From NCBI GenBank assembly GCA_003260075.1, contig QLIY01000464.1:1-64000 (forward strand): a stretch of DNA of 64,000 nucleotides, read 5' to 3'. Below the pieces are notes generated by a model that was not told where the DNA came from, did no database searches, and saw nothing but the letters and a program-made list of their open reading frames with translations. This DNA comes from Phallusia mammillata. Its lineage: Eukaryota; Chordata; Ascidiacea; Phlebobranchia; Ascidiidae. Below, piece by piece: positions 12,893 to 24,500 of this stretch (position 1 is its first letter; the number at the start of each line of letters is the position of its first letter). A program made the position numbers and the translations under genes.

Positions 12893-15360
12893 CATTAAAA
12901 TTGCATTTTGCCGATGTTATGGTTGTGGAGAAGCTCACTACTTTTTGGCACAATTGTAAAAATATGGTGGTGCTCCTGGATGCAGCTGGCTGTGCCTCGT
13001 AAGTGATCACTTATTGTTTTTCGCTTATCTATGTTGAACGGTTTTTGGGTGTTTTGTGTGAAAACAATTACCTCTAATTAAAAGCGGATTGCAGTTTTGA
13101 TGGGATCCCAAAGTTTTGATACAAAAGCGTTGTTTAAAGTTTGTCATGAAACATAAACAGTTTTCAAAACAAAGACAACAATTAATTAGGGAGCTAGCGT
13201 GTCGAAGAAAAGAAATAAAAAAATATGTATAATCTACCAAAAAAATCATTTTACCAGACCTAATCGATTTTAGGATATAGCACACTTAAATCAAGGCTGT
13301 GTTATGTTTGAAGCCACTCAAGTAGTTATGCGAAATCAAAGTCTAGGCCTAATGTTTCACGATTGACCAATTACATTTTAACAAATTTTGAAAATAAACC
13401 GGCACGAACACATTAAGACGGTTAACCGCAGTCGCGTTGTCCTTAGCGCCCCTCCTCCAGCGAGATTTCCAACTTCCGTCACGTGTTAGTTGTAAACTTA
13501 ATCCCAAAAATGCAGCTGCTATGCTCTCTTTTACCATTGTACCTCATGTTTGTTTTTTGTTAGCGTATTTGTAACTTTAGATTAAACGTTTTTGCAGCTG
13601 TTTCCTAAATCAAATGTTTTTTAAATAACTTATCATGCACAGAACCGAAACACACTACAATAGAACTTTATCAATTAAAATATGATACAGAAACAATCAA
13701 GTTCGCGATTTGTTTCGTTTTCATGGTGGGTTTGCAAGCGAATGTCACTCCCATCCTACACAGCACATACAAGCTTATCTTAGTGCAATTACCGGTGCGC
13801 TCTGAACTACTCCTTTGTCTAAAAGTTCGAAACTGTCGTCGACATGGGATCTGCGCCAGTAAATGAAACTTTCTCGGAGCGAAAACGAATCTTCTTCACA
13901 TGGCAACATATGGACTGTATATAGCCTACCAGAGCTCGAAAAGGTAACGATCAAAAGAATCCTTTCAAAAAAACTTTGACATTCATTTCCGTATTATACT
14001 GTTGATATGGTTTCATTATTTACGATTGTGTTATCTACGATATTTACGATTGTCCTCTTGGACCGCGATTCTCCCCATTAACTAAAACCAAAGACTACAA
14101 CCAAAGGCGTTTGCATCACTGACAGAAGTGCCAGGACCACGTTGATTTTACCTTTTTGAGTAGCCCCTGCACTAGGCGTAGTAGGCCTACTAACACTGGG
14201 CGTAATAGATGTTCCCTCTAATCTAAGGGCTGCTGATGTTTACTTTTCGGTTAAAAAACGCATCCAATCATGCTTGTTTTGATTTCTACACCACAATGAA
14301 GTGCAGTATTTAATATTTGCTAAAAGTTTTGAAATTCTTGTTTTACCGCTTTGCAAAAACCATGAGAAGCCTAGGCCTATCTTCAAAAAAATATTACCTA
14401 ATTTCATTTTTGGCCAATTTAATTATTCACAGATATAAATCGGTGTTTTGCTATAACTATAAACTCTCCACAAGTCTCTTTACGTTAATGAGAAACCTCC
14501 GCAGAAACATATTACTTTAGCGAGACTTTCACGATTAGCTAAACAAGCCAAAAAATATTTTAAAACTATACACCAAAAAAACCATACGTTACGAAAGCTA
14601 GGCTTTATACAAGACATCACTGCATGTAGGCTATAGTCATTGTAATTTCAAAGTCGACATGTAAAATAAAAATTGCTGAAAAGGGATGATCTTTTCCATT
14701 TTGGCTGTAATTTGTTGTTGCCGGCACCATGGGTTTGTGTTTAGCGCATTGTCCGCATAGAGCGCACTATAGCACATCAGCGACCCCTTCACATTTATTT
14801 CCCTCGCATTGGTCTGGCGCGCCTGACCCACATACAGACATAAAAAACTTGATCGGGATTCATCCCCGTGAGCGTCTTGGGTTCAAACCTCGTGAAAAAA
14901 ATATTACCCAAAACCTCGTGAATATTTAAAAATATTGCAACTTTTCGTTTTTTCCTCTAGGAGTCTAGGACAATGATTCTCAAACTTTTTCATATTTTTT
15001 TCAAAACGTTCCCTTTGCCATTATTTCGAGGGGTCGCGGTCCTTAAGACTGAATGTGTATTTCAGAATAACGAAAGTTTATTGCAGAATTTTAGCTAGTT
15101 ATGCAACAAATTGAACAAAACATGATCCAAAGACAGCTTGTGACATCAAAGAAAAGCCAAGACATTACGATTGTGCGCGAACAATTGTATTTTTCTTAGT
15201 TGGCATGCAATAAAGGCTATTGTTTAGCAATGGATTCTTAATTCTACTTTGATTTAAACTAATGCAGTGGCACAAACTGACACCAAATAAGATTATAGAA
15301 TTACTTCAACCTTTTCGCGCCCCCCCCCCCCAAAAAAAGTTGCCTCACTGACCCCTAAAG

Positions 15361-15829
15361 CAGTGGTTCCCAACCTTTCTACGCCACTGGACCGGTAAAA
15401 ACTTAAAAAATTTCCACGGACCGGCAACAAAAGATCGTAGTGAACCAAACGGCAATCAACTTAAACAACAAAACGCCAATCTATTTACATACAAAGTCAA
15501 TGTTAGTGGGATGTTTGCTGTTGTTTAGCTGCCAGTATGAATCTCATCTTAAAAGTGAAGAATAACTTTGTTTTACAAAGAAATGTTGAATGCTAGGCGC
15601 AGTTTATGACAAAACAATCATAAACGTCACAAAAGCTTTTTTCAAGTAATTTTGCGGATATTAACGGTGGAAACTACCCCAGTTTTAGAGCCAACAACTT
15701 TGCAATAGGTACCAACAACTTTGCAATAGGCCTACTTTAAAAAGTATAAATATACAAAATAATTTGCGGACCGGCAAAATATTTACGCGGACCGGCACCG
15801 GTCCGCGGACCAGCGGTTGGGAACCACTG
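15361..15829. mobile_element. hAT-like MITE, CAGTGGTTCCCAACC ends
   Basis: The left end CAGTGGTTCCCAACC (from 15361) is inverted at the right end as GGTTGGGAACCACTG (to 15829). Sub-terminal GGACCGG motifs are also inverted. Flanks CCCTAAAG and CTCTAGAA agree at only five of eight positions, so the target duplication is decayed or the limits are slightly off. No coding capacity is seen. Confidence 0.75.
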
Positions 15830-16888
15830 CTCTAGAATATATATCTTGAGGAATTTAATATCAGGTATTTCACGCACTTCAAACCACAAGAGGTGGATTA
15901 ATCCCTTTAGAGATCCTACAAGCTCTTATAGCCTGTATACTTTTTGGTATGTAAAATGGTAGCTTAAGTTGTGAGTTGTGACTATACTATGACTTGATAA
16001 ACAAGATCGATCCAAGTACTGGTAAGGTAATTCATTTTTAAAACTTCAAACCTCATTTCTTCAACCAATGTGAAATAATGCAACGAATGATAAATAAAAA
16101 TGTTGCTGGTCCCTGAGTCATGGTAGTATGGGAAGATTGATTAGTAAATTGAGAAAAAACTACCGGCTTGGCTGACAATGAAAGCAAAATCCTCAAACGC
16201 AAGCACTTAATTCTAAGTTACGTCTGATGAAATGAGGTTTTAAGTTTTAAAATTTACTAAATTTTCCAAAGTCACATACTGGTTAAATTGCATGTGAATT
16301 GTGAACTTGTAAGTTGTAAAGATACCTATAGGTATCTATTTACATACAAAGTATATTATAATAATAATACTGTAAAATGGTATGGATTGTGACGATTACG
16401 AATATAGGTGACAAATATCAAAATAAAATAAGCATACAAGCCTATATAACTTCTAAACTTACTCATTATTCTGGGCTTTTCTATAATTTTAGCAATTTGT
16501 GTTTCATTTTTGTACAACTATAAACTTAAGTGGACGTTTAACCAGGCCACACAAGTAAATTGTCATGAAAGCCTAAGGGGTGAAATTTGTTAAGCTGTTA
16601 GTGAATGTTTGGACTGGTGTTCATAATTTAAAAACTAAAAAGATAAATTTCTAAATTTTAGTAGCATTAATTTACCCTGTTAAAATTTTCGGGTATCCCA
16701 GGATTTGGAAGTAGGAATCATATTTCTTACCTCACAATCTCACATACTAGCTCTGTCTGTAGGTGTGATAGTGATTTACTTTAAACTGTCTGTAGGCAGT
16801 GTTTTTTCATGTTAGTAAAATTCACAAGTTGAACTGAATTTTACCCAATTTAAATGTTTTTGTACATTTTTGGTTCTTTAGTTTGACA

Positions 16889-16922
16889 TTTTTTTTAAAG
16901 TCTCATAGATAACAGTAGTACA
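16889..16922 (+). other. Candidate trans-splice or 5' acceptor before PSMB1
   Basis: A T-rich tract ending TTTAAAG (AG at 16899-16900), followed by a CATAG at 16904-16908, lies within 25 nt of the PSMB1 ATG. No upstream coding exon is needed, so this may be a spliced-leader acceptor or the end of a 5' UTR intron. Inference only. Confidence 0.4.
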
Positions 16923-17609
16923 ATGGAAACCTGTATGTATGGTGAACATTTACAACCAAATCAACACCGATTTGAACCATATGCATTCAATGGGGGGAAC
17001 ATATTGGCAATTGCAGGAGATGATTTTTCCATTGTAGCATCAGACACAAGACTAAGCCAAGGGTTTATGATTCATACCAGGGACCATCCAAAGGCAACTC
17101 AACTGACACCATCAACTGTTATTGCCCAATCTGGATTTGAAGGTGATGTATTAACAATGAAAAAGAGAATCAAAACAAGAATTGAAATGTATGAGCATGA
17201 ACATGGAAAAACTGCTAGTACTTCGGCCATTGCATCCATGATATCCAAAATGTTGTATGGTAGAAGGTTTTTTCCATACTATGTGTACAATATAGTAGCT
17301 GGTTTAGATGGAGAGGGAAAAGGATGTGTTTACAGTTATGACCCTGTTGGAAGTTATGAACGAGAGCAATACCGTGCAGCAGGGGCTGCAAATGAACTTT
17401 TGCAACCCCTGCTTGACAATCAGGTTGGACATAAAAACATGGGAGATGAGGTAGCACCTTCACTAACTAAGGAGAAAGCCATGCAACTTTGCATTGATTG
17501 CTTTATATCCGCTGCTGAACGTGATATTACTACTGGCGATTGTGTATTGATTCAAGTTATTGATGGTTCTGGAGTTACAACCCACACCTTTCCTTTACGA
17601 CATGATTAG
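16923..17609 (+). CDS. PSMB1: Proteasome subunit beta type-1
   Basis: A non-catalytic beta subunit (beta6 position) of the 20S core. The uninterrupted frame encodes 228 residues (human 241). A short propeptide of about 15 residues precedes RFEPYAFNGGNILAIAG, matching the mature start RFSPYVFNGGTILAIAG. There is no catalytic N-terminal Thr at the mature start, as expected for this subunit. Further diagnostic blocks are IVASDTRLSQGF, RRFFPYYVYNIVAGLDGEGKG, DPVGSYEREQY, LLQPLLDNQVGHKNM and FISAAERDITTGD. The CDS lacks introns, unlike its neighbours. With correct flanks and no poly(A) tail trace it looks like the real gene rather than a retrocopy, although a retrocopy origin cannot be excluded. 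It is convergent with XRCC5. Confidence 0.97.
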   Translation: METCMYGEHLQPNQHRFEPYAFNGGNILAIAGDDFSIVASDTRLSQGFMIHTRDHPKATQLTPSTVIAQSGFEGDVLTMKKRIKTRIEMYEHEHGKTASTSAIASMISKMLYGRRFFPYYVYNIVAGLDGEGKGCVYSYDPVGSYEREQYRAAGAANELLQPLLDNQVGHKNMGDEVAPSLTKEKAMQLCIDCFISAAERDITTGDCVLIQVIDGSGVTTHTFPLRHD

Positions 17610-18569
17610 TTACATATTTGTGAAATTATTGCTTAAAGGTTATTTGAAGGATAAAATAACTAACAAATTTGACCCATGCTGTTGTTTGGAAAGAAGTGAA
17701 CTAAGTAGAGGATTGGATTTTCCATTTACACATATGTGTTTGTACTTGAAAGGGGTATACATTTACTACATTTGCTCACGTTTTTTGATACAAGCAGGTT
17801 AATTACTAGTGACTTAGTTTCACACACAGCTGTTAATATATATAGCATGTAATCGTGTACCAGCGTCAGCTTTATACAAGAATCAGAAATGCTATCACCT
17901 TCAAAATTTGATAACAAAAGAAACTGCTATAAATATCAACTTCAATTTTTACAAAAAATATTTGCATTTCCAGCAGTATATACTGGAACATATTAGGCCT
18001 ACTGTGACTTTTTAGACACGCCCTTCACTTAATCAGTAGTAAAACACATTAAAATTTTACTCAGCACAAAAATGTTGGAAATTTTTTTGGGCCAGTTAAG
18101 TTTGTTTCAAACAAAAAACCTTGCCATGATCAATAATAGAGATGTGTGCTGCCAGAATAATAATAAAAACACTGCTGGTGCAACCCTTTTCGTCAACAGT
18201 GGTTGTGAAGTCCCAAGAAGCCTCACATAATGTGTTCACATGAAAGATTCAAGAGGTTAGGTAGACATCTAGTTTGTTTGCGGGAAATGTCTAGGTTAAC
18301 TTCAGCTTGTCTATCACCAATCCAGATATGGCTACAATCTTGCCATGACACCAACGAAACAGTTGAAGGGGTGCTTAAAAACTAACTGCCTTTTTTATGT
18401 GTATTTAAGAAGACTGCAAGTGCTATGACTAAGAACCCCAAAAAAGGGAACTGAACTTTTAGACAATATTGCTTGAACACTAAGCACAATACGTTTTTAC
18501 ACATCATTTAAGTTACTGTAGTAAAAGACCTAAAGCACAAGATTTAGGAAAAATTATGTATTTTTATTA
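17610..18569. other. PSMB1-XRCC5 convergent intergenic region
   Basis: Nearly 1 kb between two convergent stops. No gene is seen. It should hold the PSMB1 3' UTR and, from the other side, the XRCC5 poly(A) signal. A minus-strand AATAAA lies at 18563-18568, immediately beyond the XRCC5 stop codon. Confidence 0.55.
18563..18568 (-). other. Candidate poly(A) signal of XRCC5
   Basis: AATAAA on the minus strand begins one base after the TGA at 18572-18570. If used, the 3' UTR would be only about 20-30 nt. Confidence 0.4.
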
Positions 18570-21500
18570 TCAGAGCATGTCTAGTAAGTCTTCAGGATTG
18601 TCTCCTCTGTCTTCAACCTCATCATCTTCGGTCAATTTTGTGTCCATTGCTGTTTGTGATGATCGGTATTGTTGCAGTTCACTTTCAGTAACACCTTGTG
18701 GGTCATCTCTTATTTCTAATGATATAAAGGCAATGTTGTATATTAGTAAAAATTAAGTATTTTGATAAAGTGCCTTGAAACCTTACCAATTAAATTAACA
18801 TCATTTTCCAAAATGATTTTCCACAGCCTGTTGTTGGAAAAAATAATTTCTTCCTTTAGTTGTTTTAAGAAAGTGTTTACTTGAGAGACCTGATTTTTCT
18901 GCAACAAATAATGACAGTTGTTAGTGTTGTACAAAGCACAAGTTGTCCTAATTTTCCAAATAACCCAAATTTGCTGCTTAAGTTTAAGTACCATAGCTTA
19001 CACATTAGGTAAATAAAATACGCCAGTATATTGTCAGTTAATCTATCAATACTATGAAAACATAGACTTGCCCACCTCTTTTCCTTGCCAAATAAAAGTC
19101 TTTAAACTTTTAATGATTTTGTCTGTTAGCTGCAGTGCAAACGGATCATTGGCCAACTCCGTAATCTTCTTCTCCATTTTTGAAAAAGCTAAAAATTGAA
19201 AAAATATGATAACTTGGTTTTTCAGGATATGTAAAATGCTGTAAAAATGTATTTACTTTAGCCCATGAAGGTCTGAAGTACACTACAAAGAACACTAGAG
19301 TTTGAGTCTAACAAAGTCAAACATGACAGTGGAGTGGCAAACCAATTCAAAACCACAATATATGTGACTATAGGGGTAAATACAGCAATAGCGTACTAAA
19401 CACCTTGTGCAAAGATAATTCATTTAGCGTTTTTTATTGTTTTAAATTTAGCCTTCTTTAGAGGTAAGTAGATTAACTACGCCCATTAGGTGGTAAATAA
19501 ATATTTCTCTGTCAATATCAGCATAAATCCAAAATTCCATCCAATCAACTTAACTAGAAAGGTGGCTGTCTGATATACTTCCATTTTATATATTCTATAT
19601 TATTTTTACCAATTGACTATACACATCATTTGATCTACACATATGATTGTTTGGGGGGGGGGAATGTACTTCCATTTTATAACATATTTACCAATTGACT
19701 ATACACATCATTTGATCTACACATATGATTGTTTTTGCAAACAAAAACTAATGGGTCCACATGTGCTGATTTGTGCTGACTTACAGAAAACAAATGTTGT
19801 GGTTATGATTAGTTTCTTAAAGGACAAATTATAAGAAAGCATTAACCCAACTTTAAAAAAGTTTTGTCTGAATTCGTTTTGCATCATTATTGTCAAATTT
19901 GTCATGCAACTGGTGTAATGCTAAACAAAATACTAGTTGTTGTTTTGAGAACTTGGGGGGGGGGGTTTCGCCAACCAGAACGGTAGGGCTTCTTCAGAGC
20001 AATAAATGATATGGCAAAAACCTAAGTCCGGTTTTCCGCGACATTTTGCGTCCGACTTCCCCTCCAAACATCGGACATTAGTTACGCACTGTCACAATGT
20101 AGCACACGCAACTTCTCACAGAAAGCTTTTGTTCTTGTGTAATTATTTTTCGTTGTATCCCGCTGCTCTTGTACATTTTCGCTTGTGTGCTCGCAATATC
20201 ATTCATTGCTCTGAAGAAGCTCTACCGTTCTGGTGGGCGAAACGTCGGCAAACATATAAGTTCTCGAAACAACAACTAGTATTTTGTTTAGCATTACACC
20301 AGTTGCACGACAAATGTGTTAATTATGCTACCTGGTGGACAAAACGCTTGTTCAGTATTTTCATTATTGTCATACAATTGCAAAATCAGTAAAAAGAACA
20401 GAAAAATACTTTCAATTTAATCACTTCCATTGACCCTGATATTGTCATCCAAGGTCAGTTTTTAACAAAGTTTCCCAGAAAGCCTTAACAGTTGTATTAC
20501 AGACATCATACAAAAGCTGTTTGCTACAAAGGTATACATAATAATTTGTTTTTCACTTAACTTTGTTTCACAAAACGAGTACCATTGACCTGTAGTAACC
20601 TCTCACAGTGCAGATGTTGAACGACTGTTTAATGACCTTATGACACTGTTTTCAATAGCACACAGTCCTTGCTTCACAATAGTGTTTCTCCCAATTTATA
20701 TTTAACTTATGTATTGCTTCCAGAGTATATGTGGAAAACTTAAATAAGCTATGCAGTGACAAAAAATCATTCTCAACTATGTTCTGCGTTTCCTACAAGT
20801 TGACCTTCAGTCGTCATAAGGCGGCCAACTTGTCAATGACCGTTTAATGACTTTTTATTGCGTCTTATCATTTTAATCACTTCTAAGGTATATGACCTTC
20901 GCTGAAACTGAAAATACACATGCTAACTTATTAAAACCACATAGCATTTATGCGCTGATGTCTAATCATCAAAAATCGTCCACGCATCAAGCAGCGATCT
21001 GCTGCTATGCATAAATCACTGCAATTGAAAACCAGTAAATTACTCCCTTGGGCTTTCCAGTACACACATATTATGGGCTGTAATGGTAACCATTTGGATA
21101 TTGAGCCAAAATCTACACTTAATGAAAAAAATAAACACTTAATGAGTAACCAACTGCAAACATTTTTTTTTAAATTTTAGCACATAAAAGGGGCTTACAA
21201 GCCCAAAATACAAGGGGGGGGGGATCATTTTAATCACTTCTAAGGTATATGACCTTCGCTGAAACTGAAAATACACATGCTAACTTATTAAAACCACATA
21301 GCATTTATGCGCTGATGTCTAATCATCAAAAATCGTCCACGCATCAAGCAGCGATCTGCTGCTATGCATAAATCACTGCAATTGAAAACCAGTAAATTAC
21401 TCCCTTGGGCTTTCCAGTACACACATATTATGGGCTGTAATGGTAACCATTTGGATATTGAGCCAAAATCTACACTTAATGAAAAAAAAAAACACTTAAT

Positions 21501-24500
21501 GAGTAACCAACTGCAAACATTGTTTTTTAAATTTTAGCACATAAAAGGGGCTTACAAGCCCAAAATACAAGTATTTCTGACCTATAAGCTTGGAAAAACT
21601 AAAACCGAATTTTTCGGGGTTAAAAGGGTCAAAAATGGGTGAAACCAATTAAAAGTTAGAAAAATATTTAGAATACCTTACATTGCACCAACCAACAAAG
21701 CATAAAACTCCTATATCATGTACTTTGGTCAGTACACTCATTTTAAAAATGTTACGATTTGGGGGAATGTGGGTGAACCGCTGGTTAATTCAAGGTCAAA
21801 CTTCAGGAGGATCAAATTTGGAACAATAGCTAACATCTGCGTAAATTTGAATACTTTTGAAGCACTCTTTCTCAACCAAACGCTTTTACCCAACCAGTGT
21901 TAGACTGAAACGAATATTCCAGGGTTTAAGGGGTGAAAATGGGTGAATCCAATTAAAAGTTAGAAATAATTTAGACTACCTTGCATTGCACCAACCAACA
22001 AAGGATAAAACTCCTAGATCATGTACTTTGGTCAGTACAGCTGTTTTAAAAAATTTATGTTTTGGGGGCCTGTGGGTGAATCCTTGGGTCATTCGGGGCT
22101 AAACTCCAGGAGGATTAAATAGGGATAAATAACTAACATCTGTGTAAATTCGAATAAATTTGAAGCACTCTTTCTTAACCAAACCAGCTTAGACAAAAAA
22201 AAATACGGACAAAAACAATAAAAAACTTGTTTTGTTTTAGGGATTAGCAGAATAATGGACCAAAGCATTGTAAATTTCACACAGAATATTCCTTCAAAAA
22301 TATTTATGACTCTGGACATGCAAGGGGCCAAACAAGGACTTCATTTGATAAACAGTGTTACCTAAGTACAAAAAGTGCTTAAATGGGTGAAAGCGATATA
22401 AGTGCTTTATATCCAGTCTGCAACTTCCTAAATTTCATCCCATTACAAAAATATCCAATTTCAAAAGAGACACACAAACCCACAAGGTTGAAAAAATGAC
22501 AACGTTAAGGTAAAACGTCATTTAGCGATTGTAATCAACTTACCATTATTAACATCTGACGTTGAGGATGCAAAGCTCAAAATGTGCAGAAAGTCGTCCG
22601 ATGGAGTTGCTGTGCCCACATCTACAACATTTTCCAAAGTTGTTTGTGACAAAGATGTGGAGTGACCATCTGATTCTGCTTCAGATTTAATCTTTTCCAC
22701 ATCTCTGTACATTTTATACACATCATTTACTTTTGTAAAAAATACCTTGAATGTTTTTTTTTGTTTTTTTCAAATAGGACACAAACGTTTTTTTGCAAAG
22801 AACTCACATGCATGCATCTTGATACAAACACTCTCATTATTTAGTTACAGGGAAAAGTGAACACATACAAATACATAGCTAAGAGTAACAACATAATGAC
22901 AATAAATCTATCTATCATGTGTGTGAATTTGTGTACGTCATACACAGTTATTTCCCAAAAATGTTCAAATTAATAGTAAAAATCTAAGAAAACATAGAAG
23001 TGCCAATAAAAAGGGGTCGATCATAAACGGACACCCATACCTAGGCAGGAAAAATGATTAGTAAATGCAGAAAAGCGTTTGAAATCGATTAAAAACAAAT
23101 GTTCATAAACTATAAAAAGTACATACAAATCCGCCCATGAACTTTTTCCTTTAGAAAGAACATCATTTGTGTTCACTTTTTCTAGTTTGAAAAACATTTT
23201 TAGCTTTTCTGCCAATGCATCTGTGTTGGAATTTGAGTGAGGATCCAACTGTAAATGGGAAATGTTATCCAACAAGGGTTCATTTGGACAAGCTTTTCGA
23301 TGATACAAACTCTCATATGTTCGTTGAAAGAAAGGATTAAGTATTTCTGAAGGAAGAAACTGCTCATCATGCCCTTCCCTAAATAATTACAATCAAAATG
23401 TGTTTTTAGGTGTAAAGAACTTAAATGTCATTTACGACTGATTCAGATCCATTTCACAGATAAACTTGTCAAGACAATCCAATGTTTGTTGATCAACTAA
23501 GTCATGAGTTTGTTGTAAAGAAGGAAAGTTCAATTGCCTGCAAACACAATCTTTATTGTTGGCACATGTAAGCAGATAATGTTGCTTGTTGTGAATAGTT
23601 ATCTTAATTTATAACGCATAAAATAGCGTGATTTGTAATGTTATCACCTACCTAACATCTTCTGCAAATGGCAGTGCAGCCATAACAAATACTTGGTAAG
23701 TTTCTTTTATCCGTGGTATGAGTGCCACAAGCTTTGGATTCGATCCCTTTCTGTATATGTATGTTGCAATAGCACAAAGATTTTGGTTCTGCATTCCAGT
23801 TGCAAGAGCTGAAATGCTAGTTGCTGCATTCTTAAAAAATATTCAAAATGTGGTTTATGTTAATAGAGAGTCACATCATACTTAACATAAATTAAGCGCA
23901 GTCGGTTACACAAGCACCTAATTACTCCCAGTTGAGCTTTAGGAATACTTGCTAACAGCATGATGGCAGCTACTGTTGATTTTTTGGTCTGTTTGTTGTG
24001 GGTTTGTAAGTAATCAAGAGAGATTTTGCATTTGAACAAAATTACTGACAATGAATATTATTTAAAACTTGCAACTACATTCAGCTATTACTTTGTTAAT
24101 GATGTCCAACATACAATTCTTTACCAGTAAATCGTTCCAGTTTTGTAATAATTATTGATTATCATGAATAAAGTAACAACACAATTTTCTTGCATAATCA
24201 CCTACTCACCTAATATGACATAATTTGTTCAAGTAATTGCTTGTATCAACTAATTTTCTTTTTTTAACCGTACAATTATCATTTGTTCAAAAACAGTAAA
24301 CTAACTAATGAGAAATGTATCTACAGCGGTGGTTCCCAACCTGGGGTTCGTGGACCCTAAAGGGGTCGGTGAGATGGTTTTAGGGGGTCACTTTAAATCC
24401 TGTATACGAGTGCAAACTGTAATCAAACCTTTGGATCAGGAAAAAATACTTTTTTGTAACTGTTACCTCCATTGTGACATCATAACACACATAAACAACA

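Larger units (their letters stand above)
12893..16922. other. SSNA1-PSMB1 intergenic region with repeats
   Basis: About 4 kb without a supported gene. An E-box CACGTG sits at 13480-13485 within a GC-richer patch. Sequence at 14964-15360 begins like a hAT end (ATGATTCTCAAACTTTTTC) but I could not define its limits. A hAT-like element follows at 15361-15829. The remainder up to PSMB1 is AT-rich with no clear structure. Confidence 0.5.

Noticed and set aside
14829..14900. tRNA or tRNA-derived SINE suggested by GGGTTCAAACC at 14879-14889
   Set aside because: The B-box-like motif is good, but no matching A box, acceptor stem or anticodon arm could be folded upstream at tRNA spacing, and no second copy was seen.
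16923..17609. PSMB1 as a processed retrocopy because it lacks introns
   Set aside because: The frame is intact and well conserved, no poly(A) remnant or target duplication is seen, and an acceptor precedes the ATG. A functional gene is the better reading.
18556..18756. 66-codon plus-strand Ser-rich frame
   Set aside because: It is antisense to the last XRCC5 exon, whose C-terminal motif is unmistakable.
20006..20392. 128-codon plus-strand frame
   Set aside because: It lies across the arms of the inverted-repeat element 19889-20318 and is not transposase-like.
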